From: Clarireedia homoeocarpa
Taxonomy: Eukaryota; Ascomycota; Leotiomycetes; Helotiales; Rutstroemiaceae
Direction: 5' to 3'
Assembly: GCA_001465935.1 (NCBI GenBank)
Contig: LNKV01000025.1
Location: 949,609 to 1,013,608, forward strand
DNA: 64,000 nucleotides
Positions 34,401-47,409 of the stretch are shown here, piece by piece. Numbering within the stretch: position 1 is the first letter of the stretch; every line of letters starts with the position of its first letter. Both the position numbers and the translations under genes were made by a program. A model generated the notes under the pieces. The model had not been told where the DNA came from, did no database searches, and saw nothing but the letters and a program-made list of their open reading frames with translations.

Positions 34401-37400
34401 CAAATATTAATGCTACTTGCTACTCGAACACAGAAAGGTACAGATTGGGGGTACGCTCGAACAGCGAACACTTATAGCCTGGGTATCGAAAGCATATCCT
34501 TGCCTCTCAGCCCACATTTCCCATAGACAAGAGACGAACGTTGTAACGTCGAAGGGGAAAAAGGGCACTTTGTAGATGGAGGGCATGAAATGAACAGCTG
34601 CATCTCTTACCGTGATACTTTCCATACTTCAGCCAGTTTATGCTTGGAAAAGCACCTGATACAAAGGACGAAGTATACTTGTCCGCCTGGACCCGAAGCG
34701 AGGAAAAGCCATCTCCGGGAGATCATCTGCCGCACATCGAAAAGGCTTGAGAAAATCCGAAACATAGCAAATCCACAAGGCAACGGAGAATTTGCCCATG
34801 TTAGATGCAGCGATGTGAAATAAAGATCAGACCTCATTTATGACTGACTGACTGTATGGCCTTTTACCGAGTTTCCAAATCCGAACATAAGGGACTGTGA
34901 GGTGAACACGGTTTGTCGCTACGCGGTATATGCGACCATCCAGAAAATTACTATAGTAAATCCACACGTTCATCACATTATCTTTTGGTACAAGTACGTT
35001 TCGTGAAACGAACTTTGGCGTTTTCTGGATCCCACATTCGACTTTGCTAGACTACTCCAGGTCTTTCTTCCGGACTGAGGGGAAAAGGTAAAGGGGGTTT
35101 GCGGCGTCACAGTTGCATCTAACCAAAAACCACGGTAGGTCTGGCTGATGCAGCGCAGCACTGCTGCTGTACTAGGGCGAACACCAGAACAGCCATTAGT
35201 AAAAGTTTGTATGCTGGCGTTCTCCTTTGTACGCCGAATGGCTTCTTTCGTTTCTGTCAAGGAATGTAACCAGTCGTTGGCGTCGAGGTGATATTCACAT
35301 ACACAGACAAAAAATGTGGTCACACTGCATTCAGGTCATGGCATGCTCTCTCTCTCTTCCTTCTTTCCTTCCTTCTCCCGGCCACCACCTGTCAGATAGG
35401 TCTTGTACTAAGATCTACATTATCCGAGGCAAGAATGATCGCCATGGCGCTTTTAGCTTCATCATCCCTAACAAGGAGGGTAGCAAGGCCCCTGGTTGAG
35501 ATGGCAAAGCAAGGGTATTCGACTCGACTCGACCCAGGAAGCTGGCCATGGATGTTCCCTAGGATGATACAACCGAGCCTCGTGTCTGGCTGGTAGATTT
35601 GTGCAATCGTAGCAAAAACGAGTAAGATAATGACAGAACTCTCTTTTTGGTGGTTGGGAACTGAATATTCAGTGTGGCGAGGTCAAGGATTTTAAAGAGC
35701 CGCAGAGTTACCAATAGGCCATCGTCGTACTCCTATCTCGTGCCCGATAGGTAGGCAGAATCCACGATAGGTACAGTATGAAATATACGGTAGGCTTGGT
35801 GCACCGGTAAGACATCTTGGCCGAGACTGTTACTGTACGAGAAAACCTTGAAGTGCTTGAGATTGGAAGTCAATTTTGCCTGATAGCAATCATCGAAAAC
35901 TTCTCATGATCCTCACAAACACAAGCACAAACACAGACACAGGCCACTCAGCTCCAAACTCAGCTCGGTGAATCTAGTTGACTCTGGTTCCTAATAGGGA
36001 GTCGGTGGCCGAGATTTGTTTATATTTCAACCCTTTTTGAGCAGATTAATTAATGCCTATTTTCTCAGAAAACAGCCAGATTGACTCAAAGACTTGTGAG
36101 ACTAACAACAACAAAAAAAAGGGTTTATGTCGGATCTCAAGCAGTATCCCGTACTCGTCACACCAGGATAGTCCAACGGTACTGATGGTTCGATTAAGTT
36201 ACTCCGTAGAGGAAAAAGCATGGCCGACACGCGAAAAGGTCTAATTGGACTCGAACACATGGGTAAATGGGTAACAGCATTCTAGACTGAGTTTCTGCGA
36301 AAAAGGTTCGACGAACTGGCAGCTGGGAGTGAAGCTAATGAAATCTGACATGGGCGTCTGTCTAGGAATGATATTCATGAGTACGGGGTACAGTACACGT
36401 ACAATATCGTGATCAACGATCAAATCATCGACAGTTTGATTTCCGAATGAAGCCTCCAACGTCCAAAGTACCGACGAGCGAATGGTTACGAGGTCTTCAA
36501 CTCCGAATGGTGGAGCTGCGGAAAGGCACTTTGAGCTTTATACAGTAGGTATAATTGTTCCATTGCAGGCTCGTCGACAGATAGCCATTGTCACCCTTCA
36601 TTCATCACAGGGATGAAACTCTACCATAAGCCGCCGCTCATGCTCAACATCAGCGTGCAGGAACCGGACAGCAGGAAGGTAATCTCTAGACTTCCGTAAG
36701 ATCCTGTTCGCCGGCACTTCCAAGAGTTGTGTAACATAAGGGTAATCTCAACTGCTGCCAGTTGGTCACATAATATGTTCGGACAGGCCAGCTCGTTGTT
36801 TAAGAGGTTCGTCACAGCTCTGACGATATACTCCGTACACCATAGCTTGCATACCATGACACTCTACGGGTATTGATCTCTCGTCTCCATTCAGATGAGC
36901 GGAGGGAAACCCTGTATCATATCATTTTCATCCCAACCTTTATTCACGGGCCCTCCACCAAAAAGATACAAGCGAAGACTGCGCTCCGTACCCGGCAGAG
37001 GCAAAACCAGCGCGCGGGCGATCGCTGGAATAAATCAAGTAAGGATCTCATCCTAGATAGGAAGCATGGGGATGCCGGTCCTCCCAGAAAACCATCCAGT
37101 GTACTCCGTTTTTGGCAATCGCAGTCTGTATCAAAAGTATCACCAGTGCTTCATTGCAGCCCTCAAACCTGTAAGGTTAACAAGCTCTTCCTGCCAACGA
37201 AAACCATGAACGACCGTTATCCAGGCCGGTAGCAAAGCATCTTATAGTTCTTGGATGTCACAGTTACTTCGCACGATAAGGGTCGTCTCGGTAGGCAGAT
37301 TACCTACATACAGCTTCGTTGACATGTGTCTGCTGGCACTCGGGGAGCTGTATGTCTACGTAGGTCTTCCCAGATGAGAAATAGGTAGGCTACCAAGGCT

Positions 37401-38792
37401 TCAACCAAGATACGAAAGTCCCATTTTCAGATTACCCGACTTACTCCCACGGCAGTTACCAAAATATCGTTGCAAGTAACGAAACGTTCTTTTTGTTTGC
37501 TTTTTGTTATCAAGTTATAGTGCTCATACACTTTGACACAATTCCCCCCAATGAGTGAATTACCCCCACAATTCATCAATATCATTCAAGCATCAAATGC
37601 ATCCAATGCATCCAATGCATCAAAGCTTTTTGCCAATGATTTCTTTGGAATTGACTGTTTTGCTTTGCATTGTATAATCTCATTTGCCGAGTCGGTATGG
37701 AGTAATGCTGGGAAATAGGGAGAGCAGCAAGCAAAAGAAGGGGTTTACCGACAACACAAGCAGATCCCGACCTATTTCCCATATTCACCGTTTGCGCGTC
37801 ACCTCGTCTCATGTACTTTTTAGCAAGCTGTCAAAATCCTAGTCCTAAACATCTTTCCAAAGTGACAGGCAGGGTAACCCTTCGACAGTCCAAAACCTGA
37901 AAAATTCAGGGAAAGAAAAGGATCCACGAACATCTGAAATGGGTTATGCTCCGAGGCATGCCTGCTTGCATTAAACAAGCATCTTTAACCCTGGCCAATC
38001 CCTTCGCTTGCGGGTGCATAACGAAATCAACGGTCATTGCAAGCATTTGCAGGCATAGACCCCTTGGATCCACTCCCAATCCGTATCCTGGAAGAACTAT
38101 CAAACCCATCCCTCATCACCCATCGCCCTTCTCACCCATACGGCTATACAACCATATCCTATCCAGTCCTGGTGCTATGTAGCCCATACAAGCCCACAAC
38201 CCACAACCCACCTACACACCACAAACACCCTAACCCATACCCATATCACCTCCAACCTAACCTGCAAACTGCACATCCACATCGAGGCACCCAGTATCGG
38301 GCCAGCACTACCCCAAAGGCGGCGAAATCTCGTAGAACCAATATGAAGCCAGACGGTCCTCCGGATCATCCCATCCATGAGTATCATTATTGCTTGTGCC
38401 AAGTTTGGGGCATCTGAAGTCACAGTCCCGGAAGGTAGACCCACACCCAATTTGTGACAGCAAGTGTTACTCTGGGACCTTACCGGGATCTCTGTGGTGG
38501 ATTCGCGCTGATCGCCCACACCCACTGTCTTCGGGACATCTGATAATAAATACAAATCCATCCCTCGCCGCAATTTTCAAGCCTTGTATTCGCAGGCGTA
38601 TTCGACAGCAATAGGGTCAGTTTATATATCCGAATCGTGGAAGAAACATAAAGGACAAAACTCGAAAAGTAATAATCATCCATCTAATCAGCATCAATCT
38701 TCGTACATCTACGTCTCAGTTCTTCTTCGACTTCTTTTTCCCACTGCTGAAGGCGGAACATCTCGACTCTTAATCAACACTCCTGTTAGGCC
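28500..38792. other. About 10.3 kb with no recognisable gene, upstream of the C2H2 regulator
   Basis: Reading all frames I find only short or medium ORFs with no recognisable domain or consistent exon chain; the longest (minus strand, 32694..32101) begins at TTG and shows no motif. No transposase, reverse transcriptase or integrase signature is seen. There is a 9-bp repeat array at 37590-37625 and three exact copies of TACTCCGTA (30081, 36200, 36829). The 3' end is the probable promoter and 5' UTR of the C2H2 gene. Confidence 0.55.
37590..37625. repeat. GCATCCAAT 9-bp repeat
   Basis: Four tandem units, the outer two with single-base differences, giving an N-A-S tripeptide run in one frame. 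Confidence 0.85.
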
Positions 38793-39923
38793 ATGAACCT
38801 CTCTAGTCTAGTACACCAAGGAAGACATCACCAAGAATTTTCACAATACAACAACACACAAGTCGCCATGGCTTCAACTTTGGTTTCGAATCCTTATACA
38901 ACCCAGGCAATGGTCCCCTCTTACGCATATGTCAACGCACCACAACCACCACCATCGCCCCCCGTGGACGAAACTTCCAAATGCTCTCTACCATCAATTT
39001 CAAGCCTACTAGGGCTGGCTGATGGCTCAAGTCCTACAGAACAGACTCAGCAGCAATCATCGCCGCAGCAGGGTCAGTTATCATGACTTCTATATATCCA
39101 TAACTCTGATCTAACCTCCCGTAGCACCTTTGCAAAAATCGGAATCTAGACCCCAGTCAGGACATCAATACGGACACTCACCATCCATGAGCTCAAGAGG
39201 TGCTCTTCCTCCTACACCTCCAATGCATTCCGAGGGCGGTTTTGATGGCAGACAATCACCATCGCAAGCCTCTATTTCATCGTATTCAGTAGCATCCGCA
39301 CCAAGTTACTACTTCAATCCTTCCCAGGTGTCGGCAATCAACAATCTCGAACCCCATGCTCAACGCCAGTCTATACCTGCAGTGTCTCGAAGAGTCTCAT
39401 TGCCAGCATCTTCAATTGCTTACACACAGTCGCCTTTCAGTGGCTCTTTCACTATGTCGCCTGGCGCGCAATCGATGAGCTCTTTCTACTCAAGTCCCAT
39501 TCAGGCACCTCTTCCACAAGTATCCGGCTTGTATTACCAAAGGCCACTTCCTCAAGTATGCTCTCTATCTTCTGCCAGTTAAAAAAACTCTTTACTAACA
39601 TCACGAAGCAATTCCCACCACCAATGATGCCTGTATCTGTGACGCTTACGCCCTCATCCGGTGCTAATCCGTGGCAACATCACCACTATATCTCCCCCTC
39701 ATCCGCTGCATCGTTTCCTCAATCGCAAGACAGATACATTTGTCAAACCTGCAACAAAGCATTCTCAAGACCCTCAAGTCTTCGAATCCACAGCCACTCA
39801 CACACGGGTGAAAAGCCTTTCAAGTGCCCCCACCAGAACTGTGGAAAGGCTTTCAGCGTTCGAAGCAACATGAAGCGACACGAGCGGGGATGTCACAGTT
39901 TCGATAGTGCTTCGCTGGTATAA
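38793..39923 (+). CDS. C2H2 zinc-finger transcription factor, MtfA/Azf1-like
   Basis: Nuclear regulator with two tandem C2H2 fingers near the C-terminus. Exons 38793..39072, 39125..39555, 39609..39923 give 341 residues; all introns are GT-AG (phase 1, phase 0). The fingers are YICQTCNKAFSRPSSLRIH and FKCPHQNCGKAFSVRSNMKRH, joined by the classic HTGEKP linker and ending HERGCH. Ahead of them is a Ser/Pro/Gln-rich region with PPTPPMHSEGG and an N-terminal LPSISSLLGLADG motif. This arrangement matches the fungal MtfA/Azf1-like group that governs development and secondary metabolism in aspergilli; whether this is the MtfA orthologue needs a tree. It stands isolated between two long gene-free blocks. 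Confidence 0.9.
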
Positions 39924-41210
39924 CGATTCGCGCAACCGGGTGGAGCGCGCGAACATGAAGTATAGTACACTCTTATTTCTTTTTCAATCATTAATGTATA
40001 AATAAATATCTGGGTATTGTGTGGATGGATGGTCTTTCCTTTCCTTATCACGATACCCGATTCTCAGGTCATATATTTTTCTTCGGGGTGTTTTTGCACC
40101 TAAATTGTATTTATATCATGAGAGGAAAGGCTGGCGTCTGGGTTCTGGGAATAATGGGATGGAGATCAACGGAGATGGATAATGTCAACGGTGCGCACGC
40201 ATTTACAGAGGGCGTTAATGGCTAGTAATTCCTCAAAAGAGTTATTTGAGAGAACGAATTCTTATTATAGGGAGAAATGGGAAGAGAAAGATATAGGGAG
40301 ACTACTATGGAAAGAAAGGATCGCAAGATCTTGGGAAAAGAAGATGCCGGGAAAATGACTTGAGCTATTATGAGATATGCTTGCAGATTCATCCATTGAG
40401 TCATTCTTGAGAGAAAGAATAGATTGTATGGTATTGTAAAATAGGGACAGGAAGGAATGAAGAAAAGTTATCACATCAAATCAACCTGATCACGAATGCA
40501 ACTTTCAAGTGCCGATGTGTTTACTCCCCTTTGAAACTGCGAAGTCAGCCCAGACGTAACTCCAAGTCTACATAGTACTCTGCAGGTAAATCTACTCCAC
40601 TCTTCGATGATCATTCATCTACGGAGGTTTCGATTGACTATCAGCTATCCACAAGCACGCAACATGAAACCCACCCTCGACGCAAACCTGCTTCAGTTGC
40701 AACTTCTCTCCTCTCGACTATATCTGCTCCGAAGACCCCAAGCCTCAACTCCGAACACTTCCACCTCAACCAAGTGACCGTGTCTCCACTTCATCTGTGT
40801 TTCGGTGTTCAACGGTTTCGTAATGGGACAAATCACAAGCAAGATTCCTTCTTCTTCTCCTGCTTCTTTGCCTTCTTTCCAACGGTCTCGCTCTCCACTC
40901 TTTCTTTACATAAACTCACAGACTTAATTCGCACAGTCCAGTGAGAACTGCGGGTAAGGAACCTTACTTGGTGAAGTGAAAACTGGGTACACCACACAAG
41001 CACCCGATCTATAGCCCAGACAGAGACAGACCCCACCCCGTCTATCCACCCGCCGAGCCTTGCATTCATCCACAACCATAACTCCCGATCTCCAGAATCC
41101 CTCCCCTCTCATCCATCTCATCTCAATCTCACCTCGCCCACTCCCCATCCACATTAGGACTTCCCTCCTAGACGGCCAAAGCAGCCAAGCCAAGCCAACG
41201 ACCCCGGCGC

Positions 41211-41252
41211 ATTTTTGAAAGACACACAAGTAGTTGTGTGTCTTTCAAAAAT
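41211..41252. repeat. Perfect inverted repeat, 19-bp arms, 4-nt loop
   Basis: The left arm ATTTTTGAAAGACACACAA (41211-41229) and right arm TTGTGTGTCTTTCAAAAAT (41234-41252) are exact reverse complements around the loop GTAG. A transcript would form a strong hairpin. Confidence 0.97.
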
Positions 41253-42646
41253 CTTGCCATCTCCACCTTGCCTCTTTCCCCGCTCCTTATCCACTCTCGT
41301 ATCCTCTCTTTCTCAACCAAGCAAGCTCGAATGGTCTGCCCATCGGCAATTCAATACCGCAACTGGGTTCAACATCGGCATCGGCCTATGTCGCTAATTT
41401 AACGGTTTTGGAACTCATATGGGGGACATGGACATGTGACGGCTACGGAGCAGGAACGGTTTTCCATCGATTGAGGCGGCTGTGCAGGCAAATCAACATA
41501 AGGGTTTCTGCGTCTTTGCTGTTTATAGGTCTGCCGAGAGTTTTCTGGCCGTGTATGGCACGGAGGCTGTAGTGAAGAGTAGGAAACTTGAGGGGGAAGA
41601 GAGGATAGGATTTCGATGGTATGATTTTCCTCTTTTTCCCTATTCGAGAAGCGGATATTTGGGCGTCGTTATTTGCATTTGTGTTAATTTACTTGTATCC
41701 ATTCGTCCGCAACATTCATTCATAGCCGGAAAGTCCGTTGCTAGATTGAAGGTTGCCGTCGCCGTGTACTTTGTACTTTGTATCTTTCTTTGAGTTATCG
41801 GGGCCCAAGCGCTGGCAGATAATGAGTGTTCTGAAGACAGCAAGGCTATCGCCGTCGATGGAAAGAACACAAAACCCACACTCACATATTTCCAAGATCA
41901 CGGAAATGGACGATACATGTCAAAAAAACGTCATCTCACATTCTTACTTTAGCATCACCGCAGATCTGCCCATCGCTTCCCAGCCAACCAGCGCAGCCCG
42001 GCGCCGAAACATCTCCATCGTGAATATCGTCACTTTTCCCCATCACCGCATCTTCATCATTTACAGACAGACACATCCATCCAGTACGCCCACTCATTAC
42101 CGCGCGGCCTTTCCCATCCAACACCCTCCACCCTCCCAAACCCAAACGGGCAGCCTCCCCGCGCTCCACTTTTCCTTCTATCCCCCTTCCCTTCCCCTCC
42201 CACTCACTCACTCGCTCACTCACTGCAATCCGTCTCATCCCATCCATCCCGTGCCGTGTCTCTCCTCTAGCCCACCTCCCCCTACCTTACCTACCCTACC
42301 GTACCCATCTTCACCCTTGGTTAAGATAATGACAGCGGCACATCTCGCCTTCCTGTGATTCTCTACTCCCCACCGCCTGAGCCCATGTCTCCATGTCTCA
42401 ATCCATCCTTCGTAGCCATCGAATGACTGCATCCATCCATTTGGGCTCCGCAGAAATACACAGTATGAAAACCATATCTCCGACGTGGATAAGGTCCTCC
42501 TGTGTGTCCGAGCTGGCTCCACTTACGGAGCATGGCGTATTTTTATGTCTTTTTTATACAGTACTACCTGTGGAATAATACTTGCTGTATGCATTGCGAG
42601 GAGATCTCGTTCACGGGTAGTTATGAAAATCATAAAATACGGAGAG

Positions 42647-42649
<3 letters not shown>

Positions 42650-42684
<35 letters not shown>
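42650..42684. repeat. (GA)n dinucleotide microsatellite
   Basis: About sixteen GA units; produces a false Arg/Glu ORF. Confidence 0.95.
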
Positions 42685-42686
<2 letters not shown>

Positions 42687-45564
42687 TACTCCCATCTATC
42701 TAGTCCTTCCTCTATCTAGTCCTTCCTCTATGATCTGCCAGCGATGTGCATATCGAACGGGAGATTTGCTTCGGGAAACTAATGAACAACAGCCACGCAA
42801 GATGTTTCCTTACTTTCTCTATCTACTCCTAGGTAGACAACTTTGCAACTTTGCCGACTGCAAATACAGCACCGTACAGCACATAACAGTCAATTTGCCA
42901 TCCCATCTTCTTTGTTTTGATAATACAACCTTACTATAGCCCCCAATAAAAAAAGCGTCCATATATTCGGTAACACCGCTCATAAAACAGCAAAGGCATA
43001 ATCCGTGAAGTGGAGAATAACATAATTACCGTCACCGTAAGCCCTACAGTATCTACTGTACTAGCAGGTTACGTACGAAAACAACGTGGTACTTCTAAAA
43101 TGTCTCTCGTCTGTCAAATACGGGTGTATGTGCCTAACATACCTATCTGATCTAGCTAGGTACAGGACTCATCGCACGAACCCTGTGTATATCACAAAAC
43201 GAGGTATTATAGTATCTCGCGTACACACATACGCACAGGCGCCGGCCCAGACATGGCACGGGCGAGGGAGGAAAAAGAAGACATTTGAAAGACATAATTT
43301 TACCACGTGGAATGAGCACAGGATCTAGGTCTGGGGGCTGGGCACGGCAGGGCAGGCAGGGCAAAATAAGACAAGGTCGCGACAGGGAGCGCGCGGTCCA
43401 GATACCGTACAGTAAGTACGAGGCGAGGGCGAGAAGTCTCAGTAGGGGAGTTCTATATCGGCTAATTAGATATTCAGGTACAACGAGCGGGGAATGACGG
43501 ACCTGTTTCTGCACGATTGCAAATGGGGTGATGGCTGTAACTTTTGTTAGTCGGTGTGTTTGATGACTTTCGATCGCTTCGCATATGCTGCTTTGGTTGT
43601 GCAGCCCAAAGGTTATTAGTACCACGGGGAGAGCTCAGGAATACAGGTATGTTTCACAATCATGCAGAATCCATCGAATCTAGTATACCAACTTACTAAC
43701 TTGTATCTACAGACATATATATATGCAAGCAAAACGGTGAAGAAAAAATATGCCAAATTAGCTCTTTCTCTCTCTCTCTGTTTTCTTTACAATTCCCTAT
43801 TTGTCGACACGGGCAGGCAGTCCCCAGATACAGCATTGCCAAGGTCCGTTCCTGGTAACATTATACTAAAGTACACATGAAAGAGGCACGCAGCGACGTT
43901 AGATGCGGAATCCTTGTTACTGTTCTACAAATTACAGATTGTGCTTTTGGGGGGGTTTTTTTTCTAGCTCACAGCGTTGCGCTGGGAGGTTCCTTGCTCT
44001 ATAGGCTCGTCTCTCTGCCATAATAGAAGGGGAGGTATTCTTGCTCCGGAGTATAGGAGAAATAGGCTGCCTCCATGGCAGTGGCCCTCGGAGAGCCAGC
44101 GGAGCGTCACTCATTAACCTTGGTGTGCATAGTAATCTATCTCGCTGCGCTCGAAGAGGATGGATGGATGGATTATGAATTAACTAACGGCTTGGCTGGG
44201 TATTCGTCGGTGATGGTTTAGATTCTCCATCCCTGACGCCATCAATCTACAGTACGCGATGCAACACAGAACATGCCCAAACCAAATCCCAATCATTCGG
44301 TCCTCTTCCCGAAAAATCAAGCTCGTGTACCAAAAAAAGAAACGCCATTTTTTCACACTTTGCATTTTACAGTATTCTTGCTACGGCCGAAGCAGCACAC
44401 CTTCCAACTCCAGATATCCGTTGTAGATCATCGTATGACATTTTCCGCGCCGCTGCAGTCTAAGCGTTTCCGAGACAATCAGTCGTCTAACTAGGGTGTG
44501 AAGAAGAACATTATCTCAACCCTGGGGTTTTGGTCGGGGTAGGGAAACGCAGAGATGTGATGTGATGCGCAAAGGAGATCACGGATGGCTTGCCGAGAGG
44601 ATGAATTAAGAAGTCATGTCTCCCGTCAGATACTAATTGAGAAGGTAAAATCCGTCGTTCTGGAACATCATGTTTGTTTTTTGATTACCCAGTGCCACGT
44701 TGCGGCTGGTGGCGCTTTTCCCTCGATATGTAGGATAAAAATCATGAGATAAGTAAAAGTTTATGTGGTAAGACAGGAAATCGTGCGTCATTGAATGCTC
44801 TTTTGGGACTTTCTCCGTTCAAAGTTGCCTTTTGACTCAAGCTGCGCCGCATTTCCAACACCGGTGCGTTGTTATGATTCACTGCTTCTCATTCCTTCTT
44901 CGCTTTCCGTGTCCCTCCAAGACTGGTTCTTGCGAAATGCGGCAGTCGTCGATACGACACTGTTACGGGATTTTCCATAAATGAGACCTTGCGCTGGCCG
45001 GCCGACTTGCTGAACTTCTTCCTGTGAATAGGGATCTGGAGCTATGGCGTTGTCGCTTGGTCACTGTAATTTTCCAGTAAAGGCATGAACCTCATCATGC
45101 GTTAAGCCTCTCACAGAACGAACGATGACCCCATTCGGCCCTCGAAAATATATGCATCAACCTCCCTAGGTGCTTAGAAGTGTTCTTGGACGCATTGTTG
45201 GTGCTTCATATATCAATCTTGCATATTCCCCTACCAGAACCTAAGTGGTCATCAACAAGTGAGGTTAAAGACATGGTGAAACATTGATAGTTTTGATTAT
45301 ATTCAGATCTTGTGTCATGTAATCAAGGTTTGGTTTGAGAAGCGGCAGAGGAAGCGGCCTTTGTATTACATGAGACGATATGAAACAATCAAGTCAGGCC
45401 AGACCTGACGGGTCGGCGCGTGCGTGCGTGTGTGCATTGCACTGCAGGTTATTATTTTTGAATGCCTGAATACGCGTTCTTTTGGATTCTTACAGGAATT
45501 TCTTGGGGAGGGACATGTAGCAAAGAAATAATTCTTGTCTGGGGGCACGGATTGACCTCTGTTT

Positions 45565-45576
45565 GGGGGGGGGGGG
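45565..45576. repeat. Poly-G tract
   Basis: Twelve consecutive G; length may be uncertain. Confidence 0.8.
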
Positions 45577-45884
45577 TTACCAGAAAGAGGAGGCTCTGGA
45601 TGAAAAACGGTCAGTCTGAAGTCAGATCGTCAGAAGAAACATGTCAATAATTTGGATGAGGCAGTAGAGTGTGCATCCAACTGGTCCAGATTACGGGACA
45701 AGGCAAGATGATGCGAAGAAGATGGGATGGTAGATCTGTGGAGGAGGCTGTGTATTGATGATCAAACTATCAGCTTGGTGTTGTATGAGTTTATTTGGAC
45801 TTCGTCGTTTTTGTATATTAGAAGATACAATGATTCTATCGCTGCGGCTCAGCTTCCCACTCCAGATATGACAGGTGATGGAGA

Positions 45885-47409
45885 TCAATAGCCTTGCTCG
45901 TCGTTCCACTATATAAGATCAAATTAGCAGCTATGGAATGAGGCTTTGCAAAGCACTAATGTAGGGATCTTTGCCTGTAATTCCTAAAATTGCTGACTTT
46001 GACGGGATTGCGTCAACGAAATGGGGACATTGACTTACATAAAGTGTATCATGAAATACTTCTGGTCCTGTCGCATACAATGGCCAGCTGAACTTTTCCT
46101 TTACATACTGGATCAGATGACTAGCAACTTTGATATGTCCTACGTCCGTGGGATGGTACGCTGGGCCGATATCGTTGTGCTGCATTATTCCAGTAGTGTT
46201 GAAGTACGACACGAATGGCACGGAAGAGCTATTAGACGAATAGGTCGAGTTGGTGCGAGGATTATATAAAGTAGGGTTGGATAGATACTTTTGGGTATTG
46301 AAATATTGATAGACGCCATAAATCTCGGAGACATATCCTTGAGATTGCGCATATGAGTTTCCGTATGCGTAGAATCCTTCCCATAAAGACTATTCATGTC
46401 AACGACGAAATGTTTTCTGTTTAAGGGATGGAACTCACCATGATGATGATCTGAGCATCTGGCCAGACAGCATGAATACCCTCAATCAGTTTAATATACG
46501 AAGCAACGTAGTCTGCACTGGTAACATTGTTTACCATGTTGCTGTCGTTGGTTCCAATATTGATGATCACAAGATCTGCAGGTTTCTGTTTCGAGAAGTC
46601 CCACAATGCTGGTTTGTCGCCATAGATTTGGGTCGCTCGGTAACTAGTATCGGATGTGTAGAACCATTGATGGACCATTCCTCGAGCATTCCCGAAGCAC
46701 ACTTTATCGAACAAACAAATTCCTGGGTATGCCGTGATCGAGTATTCTGTGTTTCCAAGACCAGCGCCAGTTCCATAGGCAAAACTTGAGAGCCCTTCCA
46801 GACTATTTGTATAGCCCGAGGATAGTGAGTCTCCAATGAATTCGATGGAGCGGGAGAAATTAGGAATCTTGAAGAGCTTTCCCCCTTTGCTTAAGTGCAC
46901 GCCAGAGATTTGAACACCATAAGCCCAATTAGTGACTCGCAGTTCGAAGGTTGAGGGATTGATAGGGTATGTCACATTGATAGCAGGTGAACTTGGGCTG
47001 ACAAGCAAATGAGTAGCATTTGTCGTGATATTTGTCAATTGCCAATCTTGACCATCCACCCGGTATCCGACCAAAACACCATTCGAGGTCAAAGATCCAA
47101 AAGTGATCGCTACCTGCTGCCCGGTGAATCCGAATTTCAGGCCTGGTGTTCTATATTATGTTTAGCTCGATATTGACCTGAGATGTCTGGATTGCAAACG
47201 TACGACCACCAAGAGACGTGGTTACTATCCCACCGGCCCTTGTAGCTGAGCTCCGATGAATTCGGCGAGAAGGTTGAAAAGTCATAACTCGTGGGATTGA
47301 TTTTGGTATCCGGATAGTTGGTGATCCTGACTTGATCATTTTGCCATATGGTTGCAGAAATCCCCGACGCAAGGGTTAAGATCAGAGAGGACACCAATGA
47401 TGACTTCAT
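45885..47409 (-). CDS. Secreted SGNH/GDSL esterase with N-terminal beta-sandwich (CE2-like acetyl esterase)
   Basis: Predicted extracellular carbohydrate esterase, 430 residues. Exons 47409..47204, 47150..46439, 46389..46039, 45908..45885. The N-terminus MKSSLVSSLILTLASGISA is a signal peptide. The first domain carries KGRWDSNHVSWWSTPGLKFG, the jelly-roll region that precedes SGNH domains in CE2-type enzymes. The SGNH blocks are complete: FIGDSLSSGYT (nucleophile Ser), INIGTNDSN, and HPTDVGHIKVA (catalytic Asp/His). Several NxS/T sites fit secretion. The final exon is 24 nt (WNDEQGY then stop), restoring the usual HDTLYWND ending; unspliced reading instead extends into intron sequence. CE2 members remove acetyl groups from xylan or other glycans; the exact substrate is not predictable. 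Confidence 0.9.

Larger units (their letters stand above)
39924..45884. other. About 6 kb without a recognisable gene
   Basis: No coherent exon chain or domain. Contents: a perfect 19-bp-arm inverted repeat (41211-41252), a (GA)n run (about 42650-42684), a G12 tract (45565-45576) and many small ORFs, including a Pro/Ser/Thr-rich one on plus near 41.8-42.4 kb that begins at TTG. The 3' UTR of the C2H2 gene lies at the left and that of the esterase at the right. Confidence 0.55.

Noticed and set aside
41753..42358. Plus-strand ORF of 201 codons rich in Pro/Ser/Thr/His
   Set aside because: Begins at TTG and is driven by C-rich low-complexity sequence.
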